A stretch of DNA of 64,000 nt from CAVUNY01 sp963843535 (GTDB taxonomy: Bacteria; Chloroflexota; Anaerolineae; Anaerolineales; Anaerolineaceae), in contig CAWJKU010000004.1 in NCBI GenBank assembly GCA_963843535.1, positions 1,116,001 to 1,180,000 of the forward strand, read 5' to 3'. The notes beneath the pieces were generated by a model that had not been told where the DNA came from, ran no database searches, and saw nothing but the letters and a program-made list of their open reading frames with translations. Positions 8,385-16,699 of the stretch are shown here, one piece after another (the stretch's first letter is position 1; each line of letters begins with the position of its first letter). The position numbers were made by a program, and so were the translations under genes.

Positions 8385-9815
8385 ATGCACGCCACCCCTG
8401 AATTTCCCGTTCGAATGCGCATCCTGCTGCCGTTATTGGCTGCGCTGGCTTTTTTGGTGGCGCCAAAGGCCGGCGATCTGCAAAACGCTTTGACCAACCA
8501 CTCCGCTGCCCAGGAGCTTGGCCAGCCAGTTAAATCTGCGGAGCTACTGGCGTCCATGGCTGTATGGGAGCCCTGGCGTCCTGGTTTGTGGCAGCAGGCT
8601 GGCAGCATGGCCTTGCGTAGTGGCGATGTGCAGCTGGCTATTGTCGACCTGGAAAGAGCAAAGAGCCTCAACCAATTGGATGATACCGGGTTGTTGACCC
8701 TGGGAGAGGCTTATTGGACGGTCCAACGCTGGGAAGAGGCTATCAAAATTTGGGCTCCCCTCATGGAACAGCAGCGTGTGCCAGGGGAAATATACCAACG
8801 AGCGGTTAACCTGCGGCTGTTGACCGGATGGGTGGAAGATGCAGCCCGTTGGGCCAAAGCCTGGTGGCAAGCCTTTCCTCAGGACGGCAGAGCCGCCTAC
8901 AAATTGGGTCTGGCAAGCCTGCCGATCGATGAGGGTGAAGCTCAAAAGGCATTAACCGCAGCTTCCAGGCTGGACCCGGGCTGGACAGCCAATGTTGCCA
9001 TCCTGATGCGGGTAATTTCTAACGCTGCCCCCGATTCTCCGGCAGAAGCTCGTTTGGTGGAAATCGGCCGGGGTCTGGGCAGTATTGGTGAATGGAGCCT
9101 GGCACTGATCGCGTTTGAAAATGCGAAAAGAATCAATCCGCAGTTCGCAGAAGCCTGGGCTTTTGCCAGTGAAGCCAGGCAGCAGCTCCATCAAAATGGC
9201 AATCCTGATCTGGAAATGGCTCTGAAATTAGCCCCGGAATCACCGGTGATCCTGGCGTTGGCAGCGGTCAATTACCGCCGCCAGGGAGATTCCACCCAGG
9301 CCCTGGAGCGTTTCATCCAGGCATCGTCCCTCGAACCTGACCGGGCGATCTGGCAGGTTGAAATCGGCAATACGTATGCCGATATGCACAATATTCAAAA
9401 GGGATTGGAGTATTACCAGGCTGCGGGTAATGTTGAACCCCAAAACCCAATGATCTGGCGCCTGACAGCTCAATATTGCCTGATTAATGAGCTGCAAGTG
9501 CGAGAAACTGCATTACCCGCAGCCCGCCAGGCTGTCGCCCTGGCCCCGGAAGATGCTGCGAATCTGGATGTTTTAGGGCAGGTGATGATTGCCCTGAATG
9601 ATGAAATAAGCGCGGAACGTTTCTTGCAACAAGCCATCGAGAAAGACCTTGATTATGCACCGGCGCAGCTACACCTGGCCCAGCTTTATCTTCGCCAGGG
9701 ACGCATGGATTGGGCTCAGTACTATCTGGCTCTGGCGGCGCGGCAGGTTGGCCAGGTTACAGAGGCAAACCTTATGGCAAAACGGCTTTTGGCGCGCTAT
9801 TTTGGCGCCCAATAA
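8385..9815 (+). CDS. tetratricopeptide-repeat protein with N-terminal membrane segment
   Basis: 476 residues. An N-terminal hydrophobic stretch (about 11-27, with an alternative in-frame ATG at 8415 just before it) suggests export or anchoring. The rest is almost entirely helical with several TPR-like units (WEEAIKIWAPLM, WSLALIAFENAKRINPQFAEAW, TQALERFIQASSLEPD, GLEYYQAAGNVEPQNP). TPR arrays serve as protein-protein scaffolds. It sits 26 bp after the methyltransferase and 80 bp before a lipoprotein gene on the same strand. No enzymatic domain is visible. Confidence 0.8.
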   Translation: MHATPEFPVRMRILLPLLAALAFLVAPKAGDLQNALTNHSAAQELGQPVKSAELLASMAVWEPWRPGLWQQAGSMALRSGDVQLAIVDLERAKSLNQLDDTGLLTLGEAYWTVQRWEEAIKIWAPLMEQQRVPGEIYQRAVNLRLLTGWVEDAARWAKAWWQAFPQDGRAAYKLGLASLPIDEGEAQKALTAASRLDPGWTANVAILMRVISNAAPDSPAEARLVEIGRGLGSIGEWSLALIAFENAKRINPQFAEAWAFASEARQQLHQNGNPDLEMALKLAPESPVILALAAVNYRRQGDSTQALERFIQASSLEPDRAIWQVEIGNTYADMHNIQKGLEYYQAAGNVEPQNPMIWRLTAQYCLINELQVRETALPAARQAVALAPEDAANLDVLGQVMIALNDEISAERFLQQAIEKDLDYAPAQLHLAQLYLRQGRMDWAQYYLALAARQVGQVTEANLMAKRLLARYFGAQ

Positions 9816-9895
9816 AGCCGTCAAGGTCTTGGATACCTGCCAGGAGTGGTAAAATTGGCCTTACTGCCACATCCTGGACATTTCCGGAGGTGGCT

Positions 9896-10558
9896 ATGGA
9901 AAGGCTCTTTAAAATTATTTTTGTAGCAGGACTGATCTGGGTTCTGGTTGGCTGTTCGAACAACACCGTAAGTACACCGTTTAGTATTAATGGAACGCCG
10001 CTCCCCAACGCCATTTATGCGGATGATTTTTCAAATCCGGAAAGCGGCTGGGAGACCTGGGCGGATGAGAATGGATCTTTTGTCTCTTACCAGAATAACG
10101 GGCTGCGTATTTTAGTGAAGGATCAGCAGTTTGATTATTGGTCTCGACCAGGGAAACGATTTGTGGATGCCAGGATTGAGGTAGACGCGATTAAATTGGC
10201 CGGGCCAAACGATAATGATTTGGGTTTGATCTGTCGTTATCAGGATAAAAATAATTTTTACGCATTTTTAATCAGCAGTGATGGCTATACAGGGATCGTA
10301 AAAGTGGTAGATGGCAAGTACAATGTATTAAACGGCGCTCAACTGGCCTATTCACAATCCATCCACCAGGGTGAGGCTTTGAACCATCTTCAAGCAGATT
10401 GTGTTGGCCAGACGCTTTCGCTGACCGTCAATGGGCAGGTAGTTGCCCAGGCGCAGGATTCTGGCTTTGCTGCCGGGGAAGTAGGCGTCATTGCAGGAAC
10501 CAATGATTCTCCGGATGTGGATATTTTCTTTGATAATTTTGTGGTGAGCAAACCTTAA
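9896..10558 (+). CDS. lipoprotein with LamG/concanavalin-like domain
   Basis: 220 residues from ATG 9896, preceded by CCGGAGG. The frame is open further upstream but overlaps the TPR gene. A lipoprotein signal (MERLFKIIF, hydrophobic core, VLVGC) is followed by a jelly-roll-like domain: DDFSNPESGW near its start, then YQDKNNFYAFLI and VDIFFDNFVV near the end, as in DUF1080/LamG-type surface lipoproteins of this phylum. Ligand, possibly a carbohydrate, is unknown. It is followed 4 bp later by mtaB, so these genes may be co-transcribed. Confidence 0.75.
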   Translation: MERLFKIIFVAGLIWVLVGCSNNTVSTPFSINGTPLPNAIYADDFSNPESGWETWADENGSFVSYQNNGLRILVKDQQFDYWSRPGKRFVDARIEVDAIKLAGPNDNDLGLICRYQDKNNFYAFLISSDGYTGIVKVVDGKYNVLNGAQLAYSQSIHQGEALNHLQADCVGQTLSLTVNGQVVAQAQDSGFAAGEVGVIAGTNDSPDVDIFFDNFVVSKP

Positions 10559-10562
10559 CGGT

Positions 10563-11840
10563 ATGAAAGTATTTCTGGATTCGATCGGCTGCCGTCTCAA
10601 CCAGAGTGAAATTGAAAGAATAGCTTTACAATTCCGCGCTGCCGGGCATGAGATCGTGGAGAGCCCATCCGGCGCGGATTATGTGGTGGTGAATACCTGT
10701 GCCGTGACCACTGAAGCTGCTTCAGATTCGAGGCAGAAAATCCGCCAGGCGCACCGCGCTGGCCAGGCTGCCATCGTGGCTACCGGATGTTGGGCGACTC
10801 TGGATCCAAAAGGGGCAGCTTCCATTCCTGGAGTGGATTGGGTCATTAAAAACCAGGATAAAGAAAACCTGGTCGCCGATGTGCTCCATCTTTCGTTGGA
10901 GGAAATGGATCTTGAGCCTCTGGCAAGAGAACCCCTGCCCGGGATTCATCTGCGCACGCGCGCCTTTATCAAGGTGCAGGACGGCTGCGACAATTTTTGC
11001 ACATTTTGCGTCACACGACTGGCGCGGGGGAAAGGACGCAGCATCCCGGTGGCTAATGTCATCCAGGATATTCGCCGGGCCCTGGCAGGGGGCGCTAAAG
11101 AAATCGTTCTGACCGGCGTTCACCTGGGGTCATGGGGGCAAGATTTTGAACCTCCCTCAACGTTGCGCCATCTGCTGGAATCGATTCTCAAAGTGCCAGA
11201 TATCCAACGGCTCAGGCTATCATCTCTGGAACCCTGGGATCTGGATGAGAGCTTTTTCTCGTTGTGGAGCGACCAACGCCTGTGCCGTCACCTGCACCTG
11301 CCCCTGCAATCGGGTGCAGCCGCGACCCTCCGGCGCATGGCGCGCAAAATTACCCCCGATACGTTTGCGCGCCTGGTGGATTCCGCTAATTCTACGATCC
11401 GCGACCTGGCAGTGACAACCGATGTGATCGCGGGTTTTCCGGGTGAAACAGAGGATGAATTTGCGGAGAGCCTGGCATTTGTGCGCTTCATGCGTTTTGC
11501 CGGGGGGCATGTCTTCACTTTTTCTCCTCGTCCGGGAACGGCAGCGGCTCGCTATCCTGACCAGGTCATTCCAGCCGTTCGTAAGGAACGAAATGCGACG
11601 CTGCGTTCGGTTTTAGCCGAGTCAGCCGAAAAATTCCAGCGGGCATTCATCGGACGGACCATGCCGGTATTGTGGGAAGCATCCCCCGGGTTGGGTCCGG
11701 ACGGGTGGAAGATGGAAGGCCTGACAGATAACTACCTGCGGGTAACCACTCAATCGCCTGAGAAAAGATGGAATGAGATTACTCAGGTAAAGATCGTGGC
11801 GACCTCACCGGCTGGTCTGTTCGGACAAATTGTGTCATAA
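10563..11840 (+). CDS. mtaB: tRNA t6A37 methylthiotransferase MtaB
   Basis: 425 residues. MtaB, a radical-SAM enzyme, converts t6A to ms2t6A at position 37 of ANN-decoding tRNAs. Seen: N-terminal UPF0004 domain with its three cluster cysteines (C10, C46, C76), the radical SAM motif CxxxCxxC at C142-C146-C149, and a C-terminal TRAM-like region. The SIGCRLNQSE opening and FCVTRLARG following the radical SAM cysteines separate it from MiaB and RimO. Its 3' end overlaps the convergent ldh gene by 6 bp. Confidence 0.93.
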   Translation: MKVFLDSIGCRLNQSEIERIALQFRAAGHEIVESPSGADYVVVNTCAVTTEAASDSRQKIRQAHRAGQAAIVATGCWATLDPKGAASIPGVDWVIKNQDKENLVADVLHLSLEEMDLEPLAREPLPGIHLRTRAFIKVQDGCDNFCTFCVTRLARGKGRSIPVANVIQDIRRALAGGAKEIVLTGVHLGSWGQDFEPPSTLRHLLESILKVPDIQRLRLSSLEPWDLDESFFSLWSDQRLCRHLHLPLQSGAAATLRRMARKITPDTFARLVDSANSTIRDLAVTTDVIAGFPGETEDEFAESLAFVRFMRFAGGHVFTFSPRPGTAAARYPDQVIPAVRKERNATLRSVLAESAEKFQRAFIGRTMPVLWEASPGLGPDGWKMEGLTDNYLRVTTQSPEKRWNEITQVKIVATSPAGLFGQIVS

Positions 11841-12791
11841 ATCCAGCTGTTCGATCGTGCTCCTTAAAATTGAAGCGGAATGCTGCAAACCTGCCAGCTC
11901 TTCCTCATTTAAACCAAGATTTAAAACTTTTTCGATCCCGCCGCGGTCGACAATCGTGGGCAGGCTCAGGCAGACGTCAGAAATTCCATATTGATCTTGA
12001 ATCAAGCTGGAAACGGTCATTACCGTGCTCTGGTCGCGTAAAATCGTCTCGACAATCCGCAGCAAGCTGCTGGCAATCCCATAATAGGTTGCTCCCTTGC
12101 GCCGGATGATTTCGTATGCGGCGTGGCGGGTCTTTTCCAGGATATCATCCAATATTGTATCTTCACATGTCTGGTGATTGGCGGCGCAGTATTCCGGCAG
12201 ATTCATGCCGGCAATATTCGCCAGAGACCATACCGGCACTTCACTGTCGCCGTGTTCTCCGATGATATAGGCATGCACGCTGCGCGGATCGACGCCAAAT
12301 GTCTGGCTGAGCAGATAACGGAAACGGGCCGAATCCAGGATTGTGCCCGAGCCAATGACCTGGGTCGCCGGAAGCCCGGATATTTTAATAGCTGCGTAAG
12401 TTAACACATCTACCGGATTAGAAGCGATCAGCAGGATCCCTTTGCGATTGTATTTTGTGATTTGGGGGATAATCTGCTTAAAGATCCCGGCGTTGCGTTG
12501 GGTTAAATCCAGGCGTGTTTCGCCAGGTTTTTGTGCTGAACCGGCGGTGACCACCACTACCGAGGCGCCGGCACAATCTGCGTACTCCCCGGCAAAAATC
12601 CGGCAGGGCTGGTGCATGGGTACCGCGTGATTCAGGTCCATGGCTTCGCCCTCAGCCCGGTCAAGATTGGCATCGATCAGGACGATTTCAGCAGCCAGAC
12701 CGCTGGTCATCAGGGCGTATCCAAAGGTAGCCCCCACATTGCCTGCCCCCACAATCGCAATCCGCGTGGGTTGGCGGTGAACTTCGCTCAT
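11835..12791 (-). CDS. ldh: L-lactate dehydrogenase
   Basis: 318 residues. Reduces pyruvate to L-lactate with NADH, cytoplasmic, a fermentation end step. Seen: NAD-binding VGAGNVGA (residues 14-21), the specificity loop QKPGETR (Q87 points to lactate rather than malate dehydrogenase, which has Arg there), the substrate-binding Arg in DSARFR, and the catalytic His in GEHGDSEVP (H180). It is transcribed alone, divergently from the permease remnant, with a good promoter upstream. Confidence 0.95.
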   Translation of the reverse strand: MSEVHRQPTRIAIVGAGNVGATFGYALMTSGLAAEIVLIDANLDRAEGEAMDLNHAVPMHQPCRIFAGEYADCAGASVVVVTAGSAQKPGETRLDLTQRNAGIFKQIIPQITKYNRKGILLIASNPVDVLTYAAIKISGLPATQVIGSGTILDSARFRYLLSQTFGVDPRSVHAYIIGEHGDSEVPVWSLANIAGMNLPEYCAANHQTCEDTILDDILEKTRHAAYEIIRRKGATYYGIASSLLRIVETILRDQSTVMTVSSLIQDQYGISDVCLSLPTIVDRGGIEKVLNLGLNEEELAGLQHSASILRSTIEQLDL

Positions 12792-12823
12792 AAAAATAAC
12801 CTCTCCAGCAAAAATTTACTATA

Positions 12824-12852
12824 ATTATCATGGTTACTTGATTTTCTGGCAA
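12824..12852 (-). promoter_or_regulatory. predicted promoter of ldh
   Basis: On the minus strand a -35-like TTGCCA (12847-12852) and a -10-like GATAAT (12824-12829) are separated by 17 nt, 32 bp before the ldh start. Confidence 0.55.
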
Positions 12853-12911
12853 TGGTTGCAGGAGGGTGTCAGTAAAAGGATTGTACAATTTGTATAACTA
12901 TTTCGTATCCA

Positions 12912-12940
12912 TTGACGCCCAAATCTTGTTTCAGTATAAT
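12912..12940 (+). promoter_or_regulatory. predicted sigma70-type promoter upstream of the permease remnant and trkA pair
   Basis: TTGACG at 12912-12917, 17-nt spacer, perfect TATAAT at 12935-12940. It probably once drove the permease gene and now drives the trkA pair across the remnant. Confidence 0.7.
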
Positions 12941-12981
12941 CACAATCTTTGCTGATCGATTTCAGGTGTATAAAGGGTAGT

Positions 12982-13226
12982 ATGAACCTTGATGCTGAAC
13001 AAGGTGCGTCGGTTCAAAGGCGATTAACCGAATATAAAACACCAAAAACTATACGGTCCTGGTTGATTGGCCGGCCGCTGCCAACCGCGGATGCACTTCA
13101 CCGAAATTTATTCCGCAGCATTTCTGGACGGAAGCGCTTCACGCTCAGACTGCCGACATGCTGCGCAATACGCTGCTTAACCGCAGGGGAATCGTGATCA
13201 CCGAAGTTCCCTATCAGGTGAATTAA
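12982..13226 (+). pseudogene. amino-acid (APC superfamily) permease gene collapsed by an internal deletion
   Basis: The first ~40 codons from ATG 12982 encode the cytoplasmic N-terminus typical of this permease type, ending IGRPLPTADALH. Almost directly after this, in another frame, come about 35 codons (EALHAQTADMLR ... ITEVPYQVN, stop at 13224-13226) that match the extreme C-terminus of the same family (HNQTA...VVTxVPYH pattern). All membrane helices, some 500-600 codons, are absent, and the two ends are out of frame. The junction lies near 13095-13115. In relatives this permease precedes two TrkA genes, as it does here. The promoter and the downstream pair are intact. A small chimeric peptide (to 13197) could still be translated. 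Confidence 0.75.
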
Positions 13227-13262
13227 ATCCAGTTTGATTGAGAAGGAAAAGATGAGGTTGTA

Positions 13263-13925
13263 ATGAAAGTGATTGTCATTGGATGTGGGAGAATGGGTTC
13301 GGAGCTGGCTTACCGGCTGTTTAAACGCGGGCACGATGTCGCCGTAATCGACCGGAAAGACGAGTCATTCAATCATCTACCAACAGATTTTGAGGGGCGG
13401 CTGTACGAGGGGGAAGGGTTAAGCCAGGATGTTCTAGAACGGGCCGGAATTAAAACTTGCGATGCGCTGGCTGCCGTCACATCCAGCGATTCGGTAAATA
13501 TTGTGGCTGCCCACATGGCGCGTACTGATTACAATGTGAAACACATTGTTACCCGGAACTTCGACCCGAATTATCGCAATTTGTTTGAAGCCTTTAATTT
13601 ACAGGTCGTCAGCGCCACAGGATGGGCCGCCCAGCGGCTGGAAGAATTGATTTACCATGCTGAGCTGCGCACGGTTTTTTCAGCCGGGAATGGTGAGGTC
13701 GAATTTTACGAGGTAACCATTCCAGAAAGCTGGAACAACCAGAAACTTGGTAAATTGGTAGCCAACCAGAACTGCCTTCCGGTATCCGTGACCCGAGCCG
13801 GGCGGGCCTTCTTGCCCACACTTGAAACTATTCTAGAAACCGATGATGTGGTGGTCATCAGCGCGGCCCTGACGGGAATTGAAACCGTAAGAGAAAAACT
13901 CGGGTTGAATCGCGAGGAGGAATAA
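13263..13925 (+). CDS. TrkA-type RCK protein, first of a pair
   Basis: 220 residues. RCK proteins bind NAD(H) or nucleotides and gate a membrane transporter. Seen: Rossmann nucleotide-binding VIGCGRMGSELA (residues 5-16), acidic end of the second strand (VIDRKDES), then a TrkA_C-like domain from about residue 140. The next gene is a paralogue 1 bp downstream. They sit directly behind a destroyed permease gene, so either they now regulate another transporter, or have lost their partner. No trkH/ktrB gene is in the window. Confidence 0.88.
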   Translation: MKVIVIGCGRMGSELAYRLFKRGHDVAVIDRKDESFNHLPTDFEGRLYEGEGLSQDVLERAGIKTCDALAAVTSSDSVNIVAAHMARTDYNVKHIVTRNFDPNYRNLFEAFNLQVVSATGWAAQRLEELIYHAELRTVFSAGNGEVEFYEVTIPESWNNQKLGKLVANQNCLPVSVTRAGRAFLPTLETILETDDVVVISAALTGIETVREKLGLNREEE

Positions 13926-13926
13926 T

Positions 13927-14625
13927 ATGTTTGTGATCGTAGTAGGCGGAGGACGGACAGGGTCGCAGCTGGCGCGCGTTTTGCTCAAGCAAGATCATGA
14001 AGTGCGGGTTATAGACGATCGCAAAGATATACTTGCGCGTATTCACCGAGAATTGCCAACTGAAGTCATTTATGAAGGAAGTTCGACCAATCTTAAGGTA
14101 TTAGAACAAGCCGGAATAAGAGAGGCCGATGTATTGGCTGCCGTCACTACCAGTGATGAGGATAACCTGGTCTTATGCTATGTCGCCAGAACGCTGTACA
14201 ATGTTCACCGCACGATCGCCAGGGTCAATAACCCGCGCGATGCCTGGTTGTTTACCGATACCTTTCATGTGGATGTCATGGTAAATCAATCGGAAATTAT
14301 GGCCCACTTGATCGAGGAAGAAATGTCAATGGGCGACATGATGACCCTGCTCAAGCTGCGCCGCGGCAATTATTCACTGGTAGAGGAAAAGATCGTCGAG
14401 GGAGCGTTGGCGATCGGAGTGGCGATCAAGGATCTTAAACTGCCGGAGCACTGCGTGATTGCTGGCATTATCCGCAAGGGAGAGGTAATTGTCCCCAGGG
14501 GTATCACTGTTTTTGAAGCGGGGGATGAAGTATTGGCAGTTACCGATACCGATGGAGCCAGGCAGCTTGTCAAGCTGTTCAGCGCTAACACGGATATCAG
14601 CAAAATTACGCGAAAGGTTTTGTGA
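13927..14625 (+). CDS. TrkA-type RCK protein, second of a pair
   Basis: 232 residues. Same architecture as its neighbour: GxGxxG-type VVGGGRTGSQLA (residues 5-16), VIDDRKD at the second strand, and a C-terminal TrkA_C domain (KGEVIVPRGITVFEAGDEVLA). GAGGA precedes the ATG within the end of the first gene, showing translational coupling. Regulatory subunit of a cation or amino-acid transporter by family; actual partner unknown because the adjacent permease gene is a remnant. Confidence 0.88.
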   Translation: MFVIVVGGGRTGSQLARVLLKQDHEVRVIDDRKDILARIHRELPTEVIYEGSSTNLKVLEQAGIREADVLAAVTTSDEDNLVLCYVARTLYNVHRTIARVNNPRDAWLFTDTFHVDVMVNQSEIMAHLIEEEMSMGDMMTLLKLRRGNYSLVEEKIVEGALAIGVAIKDLKLPEHCVIAGIIRKGEVIVPRGITVFEAGDEVLAVTDTDGARQLVKLFSANTDISKITRKVL

Positions 14626-14631
14626 TATAAT
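14623..14631 (+). promoter_or_regulatory. extended -10 promoter for rpmH
   Basis: TGATATAAT at 14623-14631 (TGnTATAAT form) lies directly after the trkA stop and 57 bp before the rpmH start; no convincing -35 box is present, as is usual for extended -10 promoters. Confidence 0.5.
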
Positions 14632-14687
14632 AAACCTTCGTGATGTTTCACGGAGCGTTAGATATTAAAAATTAGAAAGGAAGAGGC

Positions 14688-14858
14688 ATGACAAAACGCA
14701 CTTATCAACCGAAAATCCATCGCCGGCTGCGTGTGCACGGCTTTCGACAGCGTATGGCGACGGCGGACGGACGCGAGGTATTAAAGCGCCGGCGTGCTCG
14801 GGGTCGCCACCGCCTGACAGTCACGATGAACAATCACGTCAAGCGGATCCACTGGTAA
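14688..14858 (+). CDS. rpmH: 50S ribosomal protein bL34 with C-terminal extension
   Basis: 56 residues, too short for a typical ORF scan. Starts TKRTYQPKIHRRLRVHGFR and continues through VLKRRRARGRHRLTV, the full bL34 pattern. Ordinary bL34 ends about here at 44-47 residues; this one adds about 11 residues (TMNNHVKRIHW). AAAGGAAGAGG lies upstream of the ATG. It opens the classic rpmH-rnpA-yidD-yidC-khpB order. Confidence 0.93.
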   Translation: MTKRTYQPKIHRRLRVHGFRQRMATADGREVLKRRRARGRHRLTVTMNNHVKRIHW

Positions 14859-14942
14859 GAGGGACCTCCCAGGCTGGTTGCAGTCCTGGTTGTTTATTGG
14901 GGAAACGCTCTGTTTCATGATTAAAAAGCAGGCAGGTTATGG

Positions 14943-15284
14943 GTGAAACGAAGGTTTCGCCTGACCCGATCAACAGATTTCAGGCGGGTGCGGCGTTTGG
15001 GAAAATCGTATGCCCACCCGCTAATTGTGTTGGTTACCCTCCCCAACGAAACAGGTCAGCTGCAAATCGGAGTGACGGCCAGTCAAGCTGTAGGGCATGC
15101 CGTCCAGCGCAACCGGGTTAGGCGTCGATTGAAGGCCTGTTTGGATGAATTTATCCCCAATATACGTCCCGGTTGGGATCTGGTCGCGGTTGCGCGCCGG
15201 CCCATTGTCGAAGCGGATTACAGCGAAATTCGTACTGGAATGGCCAGATTGTTGAAGCAAGCTGGTTTAATGGTTGAACGGTAA
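14943..15284 (+). CDS. rnpA: ribonuclease P protein component
   Basis: 113 residues, GTG start at 14943. Protein subunit of RNase P, which removes 5' leaders from pre-tRNA. Seen: KRRFRLTRSTDFRRV opening, and the conserved RNR motif in AVQRNRVRRRLK (about residues 53-64). Length is normal. Located 84 bp after rpmH and overlapping or abutting yidD, the standard arrangement. Confidence 0.95.
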   Translation: MKRRFRLTRSTDFRRVRRLGKSYAHPLIVLVTLPNETGQLQIGVTASQAVGHAVQRNRVRRRLKACLDEFIPNIRPGWDLVAVARRPIVEADYSEIRTGMARLLKQAGLMVER

Positions 15285-15288
15285 AGAA

Positions 15289-15570
15289 GTGAATTCACAA
15301 AACGAATATCCAAATGAACCTCGCCTGAAAGAACTGCCGGTTACCGTTTGGAATCTGCCAAAACTTGTTTTACTGGCGATAATCCGGTTTTATCAGGCCG
15401 TGATCTCACCTTCTCTACCGCCCAACACCTGTCGATTCTACCCAAGCTGCTCGCATTATGGTTACCAGGCGATTTACAAACATGGGGCAATAAAAGGAGC
15501 ATTGATGGCCGTTTGGCGCGTGCTGCGATGCAACCCTTTTAACCCCGGAGGGTACGACCCAGTACCATAA
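15289..15570 (+). CDS. yidD: membrane protein insertion efficiency factor YidD
   Basis: 93 residues if started at GTG 15289; a TTG at 15274, overlapping rnpA, is the alternative, and neither has a strong ribosome-binding site. Family signature is complete: LLAIIRFYQAVISPSLPPNTCRFYPSCSHYGYQAI in substance (cysteines at CRFYPSCS), then RVLRCNPFNPGGYDPVP. YidD is a small membrane-associated protein that aids YidC-dependent insertion. Confidence 0.93.
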   Translation: MNSQNEYPNEPRLKELPVTVWNLPKLVLLAIIRFYQAVISPSLPPNTCRFYPSCSHYGYQAIYKHGAIKGALMAVWRVLRCNPFNPGGYDPVP

Positions 15571-15624
15571 GCGTCGATGAGGCCTGGAGGCTTTCCAGGC
15601 TTCGCAGGTGTAAAAATAGAACCC

Positions 15625-16686
15625 ATGAAGCTCAAAAAAATCACGATAAGCATGCTTTTGATCGCGGTGGCAATGTTGGTGTCCGCCTGTACCACCATTA
15701 TCAGTGGTGGTTTTCCCAGTGGAACTGTGGATCAGGATGTCCTGTATCTGTCCGGCGGCATGGGGGTCGTCGCGGTAAAGTCTGACGGCTCCCAGGTTTG
15801 GCGCTACCCTGAAAAGGTAGACGCGGCGAAATCCTTTTACGCCGTGCCGGCGCTTGCCAGCGGCCAGGTGATTGTTGGCGATTACCAGAATACCCTTTTC
15901 AGCCTGGATGCTGCCACCGGTGTGGAAAAATGGAACTTTGCCGAAGCGAAAGGGCGTTATATTGCCAGTCCGATCATTGTGGGAGATAAGATTATCGCTC
16001 CCAACGGCGATGGCGCAGTATATGCGCTGGATCAGACCGGCAAGAAGCTGTGGAAGTTTACCGGCAAGGCTGGCTTTTGGAGTGCGGCCGTCCGGAACAA
16101 AGACGGCTCGATCGTATTTGTGGCTTCCATGGACCACAGTATTTATGCGATAAACGTAAGCGACGGCACCCAGGTATGGTCGGTCGATGTGGGCAGTCCG
16201 ATGTTAGCCGCGCCGGCCCTGGCCGAAGATGGAACTTTATACGTCGGTACAATTGGCAGTCAGGTCGTCGCGGTTAATAGCTCCTCGGGCTCGGTTAACT
16301 GGAAATTTGATGCTAAAGGCGCTGTCTGGAGCAGCCCGACCATAGCAGATGGAGTCCTATATTTTGGGGATATTAGCAGCAAGGTGTTTGCGGTTAATGC
16401 CAATGATGGTTCCCTGGTCTGGTCTAATGATGCCCCCGGTCCGGTCTATGCCGCTCCGACAGCTATCCCAACCGGATTGGTTTTCGTTTGCGAAACCGGC
16501 GACATCTTCATGGTTGGTTACGGCGGCGAGCGCTCTTGGACGGATAAAGTGAGTAATGGTAAACTTTACAGCACGCCAGTCGTTTTTAGCGAACGATTGA
16601 TCATCCCTGTTGATACCGGGGACTCCTTATTGGTAACCTATGATTTCACTGGCCGCAAAGGTTGGACCTTTGCGCCGATTAAGTAA
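15625..16686 (+). CDS. PQQ-type beta-propeller lipoprotein (BamB-like)
   Basis: 353 residues from ATG 15625, chosen because it opens a lipoprotein signal (MKLKKITI, hydrophobic core, LVSAC). Then seven-fold PQQ/YWTD-like blades: GVEKWNFAEAKG, GKKLWKFTGKAG, GTQVWSVDVGSP, GSVNWKFDAKGA, GSLVWSNDAPGP. The fold resembles BamB but this is a presumed monoderm-type phylum, so BamB function should not be assumed. It is inserted between yidD and yidC, 54 bp after yidD and 13 bp before yidC, suggesting a role linked to membrane protein insertion or cell-surface quality control; this is inference from position only. Confidence 0.85.
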   Translation: MKLKKITISMLLIAVAMLVSACTTIISGGFPSGTVDQDVLYLSGGMGVVAVKSDGSQVWRYPEKVDAAKSFYAVPALASGQVIVGDYQNTLFSLDAATGVEKWNFAEAKGRYIASPIIVGDKIIAPNGDGAVYALDQTGKKLWKFTGKAGFWSAAVRNKDGSIVFVASMDHSIYAINVSDGTQVWSVDVGSPMLAAPALAEDGTLYVGTIGSQVVAVNSSSGSVNWKFDAKGAVWSSPTIADGVLYFGDISSKVFAVNANDGSLVWSNDAPGPVYAAPTAIPTGLVFVCETGDIFMVGYGGERSWTDKVSNGKLYSTPVVFSERLIIPVDTGDSLLVTYDFTGRKGWTFAPIK

Positions 16687-16699
16687 AGGCGAATGAACT

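Noticed and set aside
12949..13197. A genuine small gene of 82 codons before trkA
   Set aside because: Its first part matches the N-terminus of a permease and the rest is out of frame with the matching C-terminal remnant, so a deletion product explains it better.
13263..14625. The trkA pair as an intact potassium uptake system
   Set aside because: No TrkH/KtrB membrane subunit is present in the window, and the adjacent transporter remnant is of the APC type.
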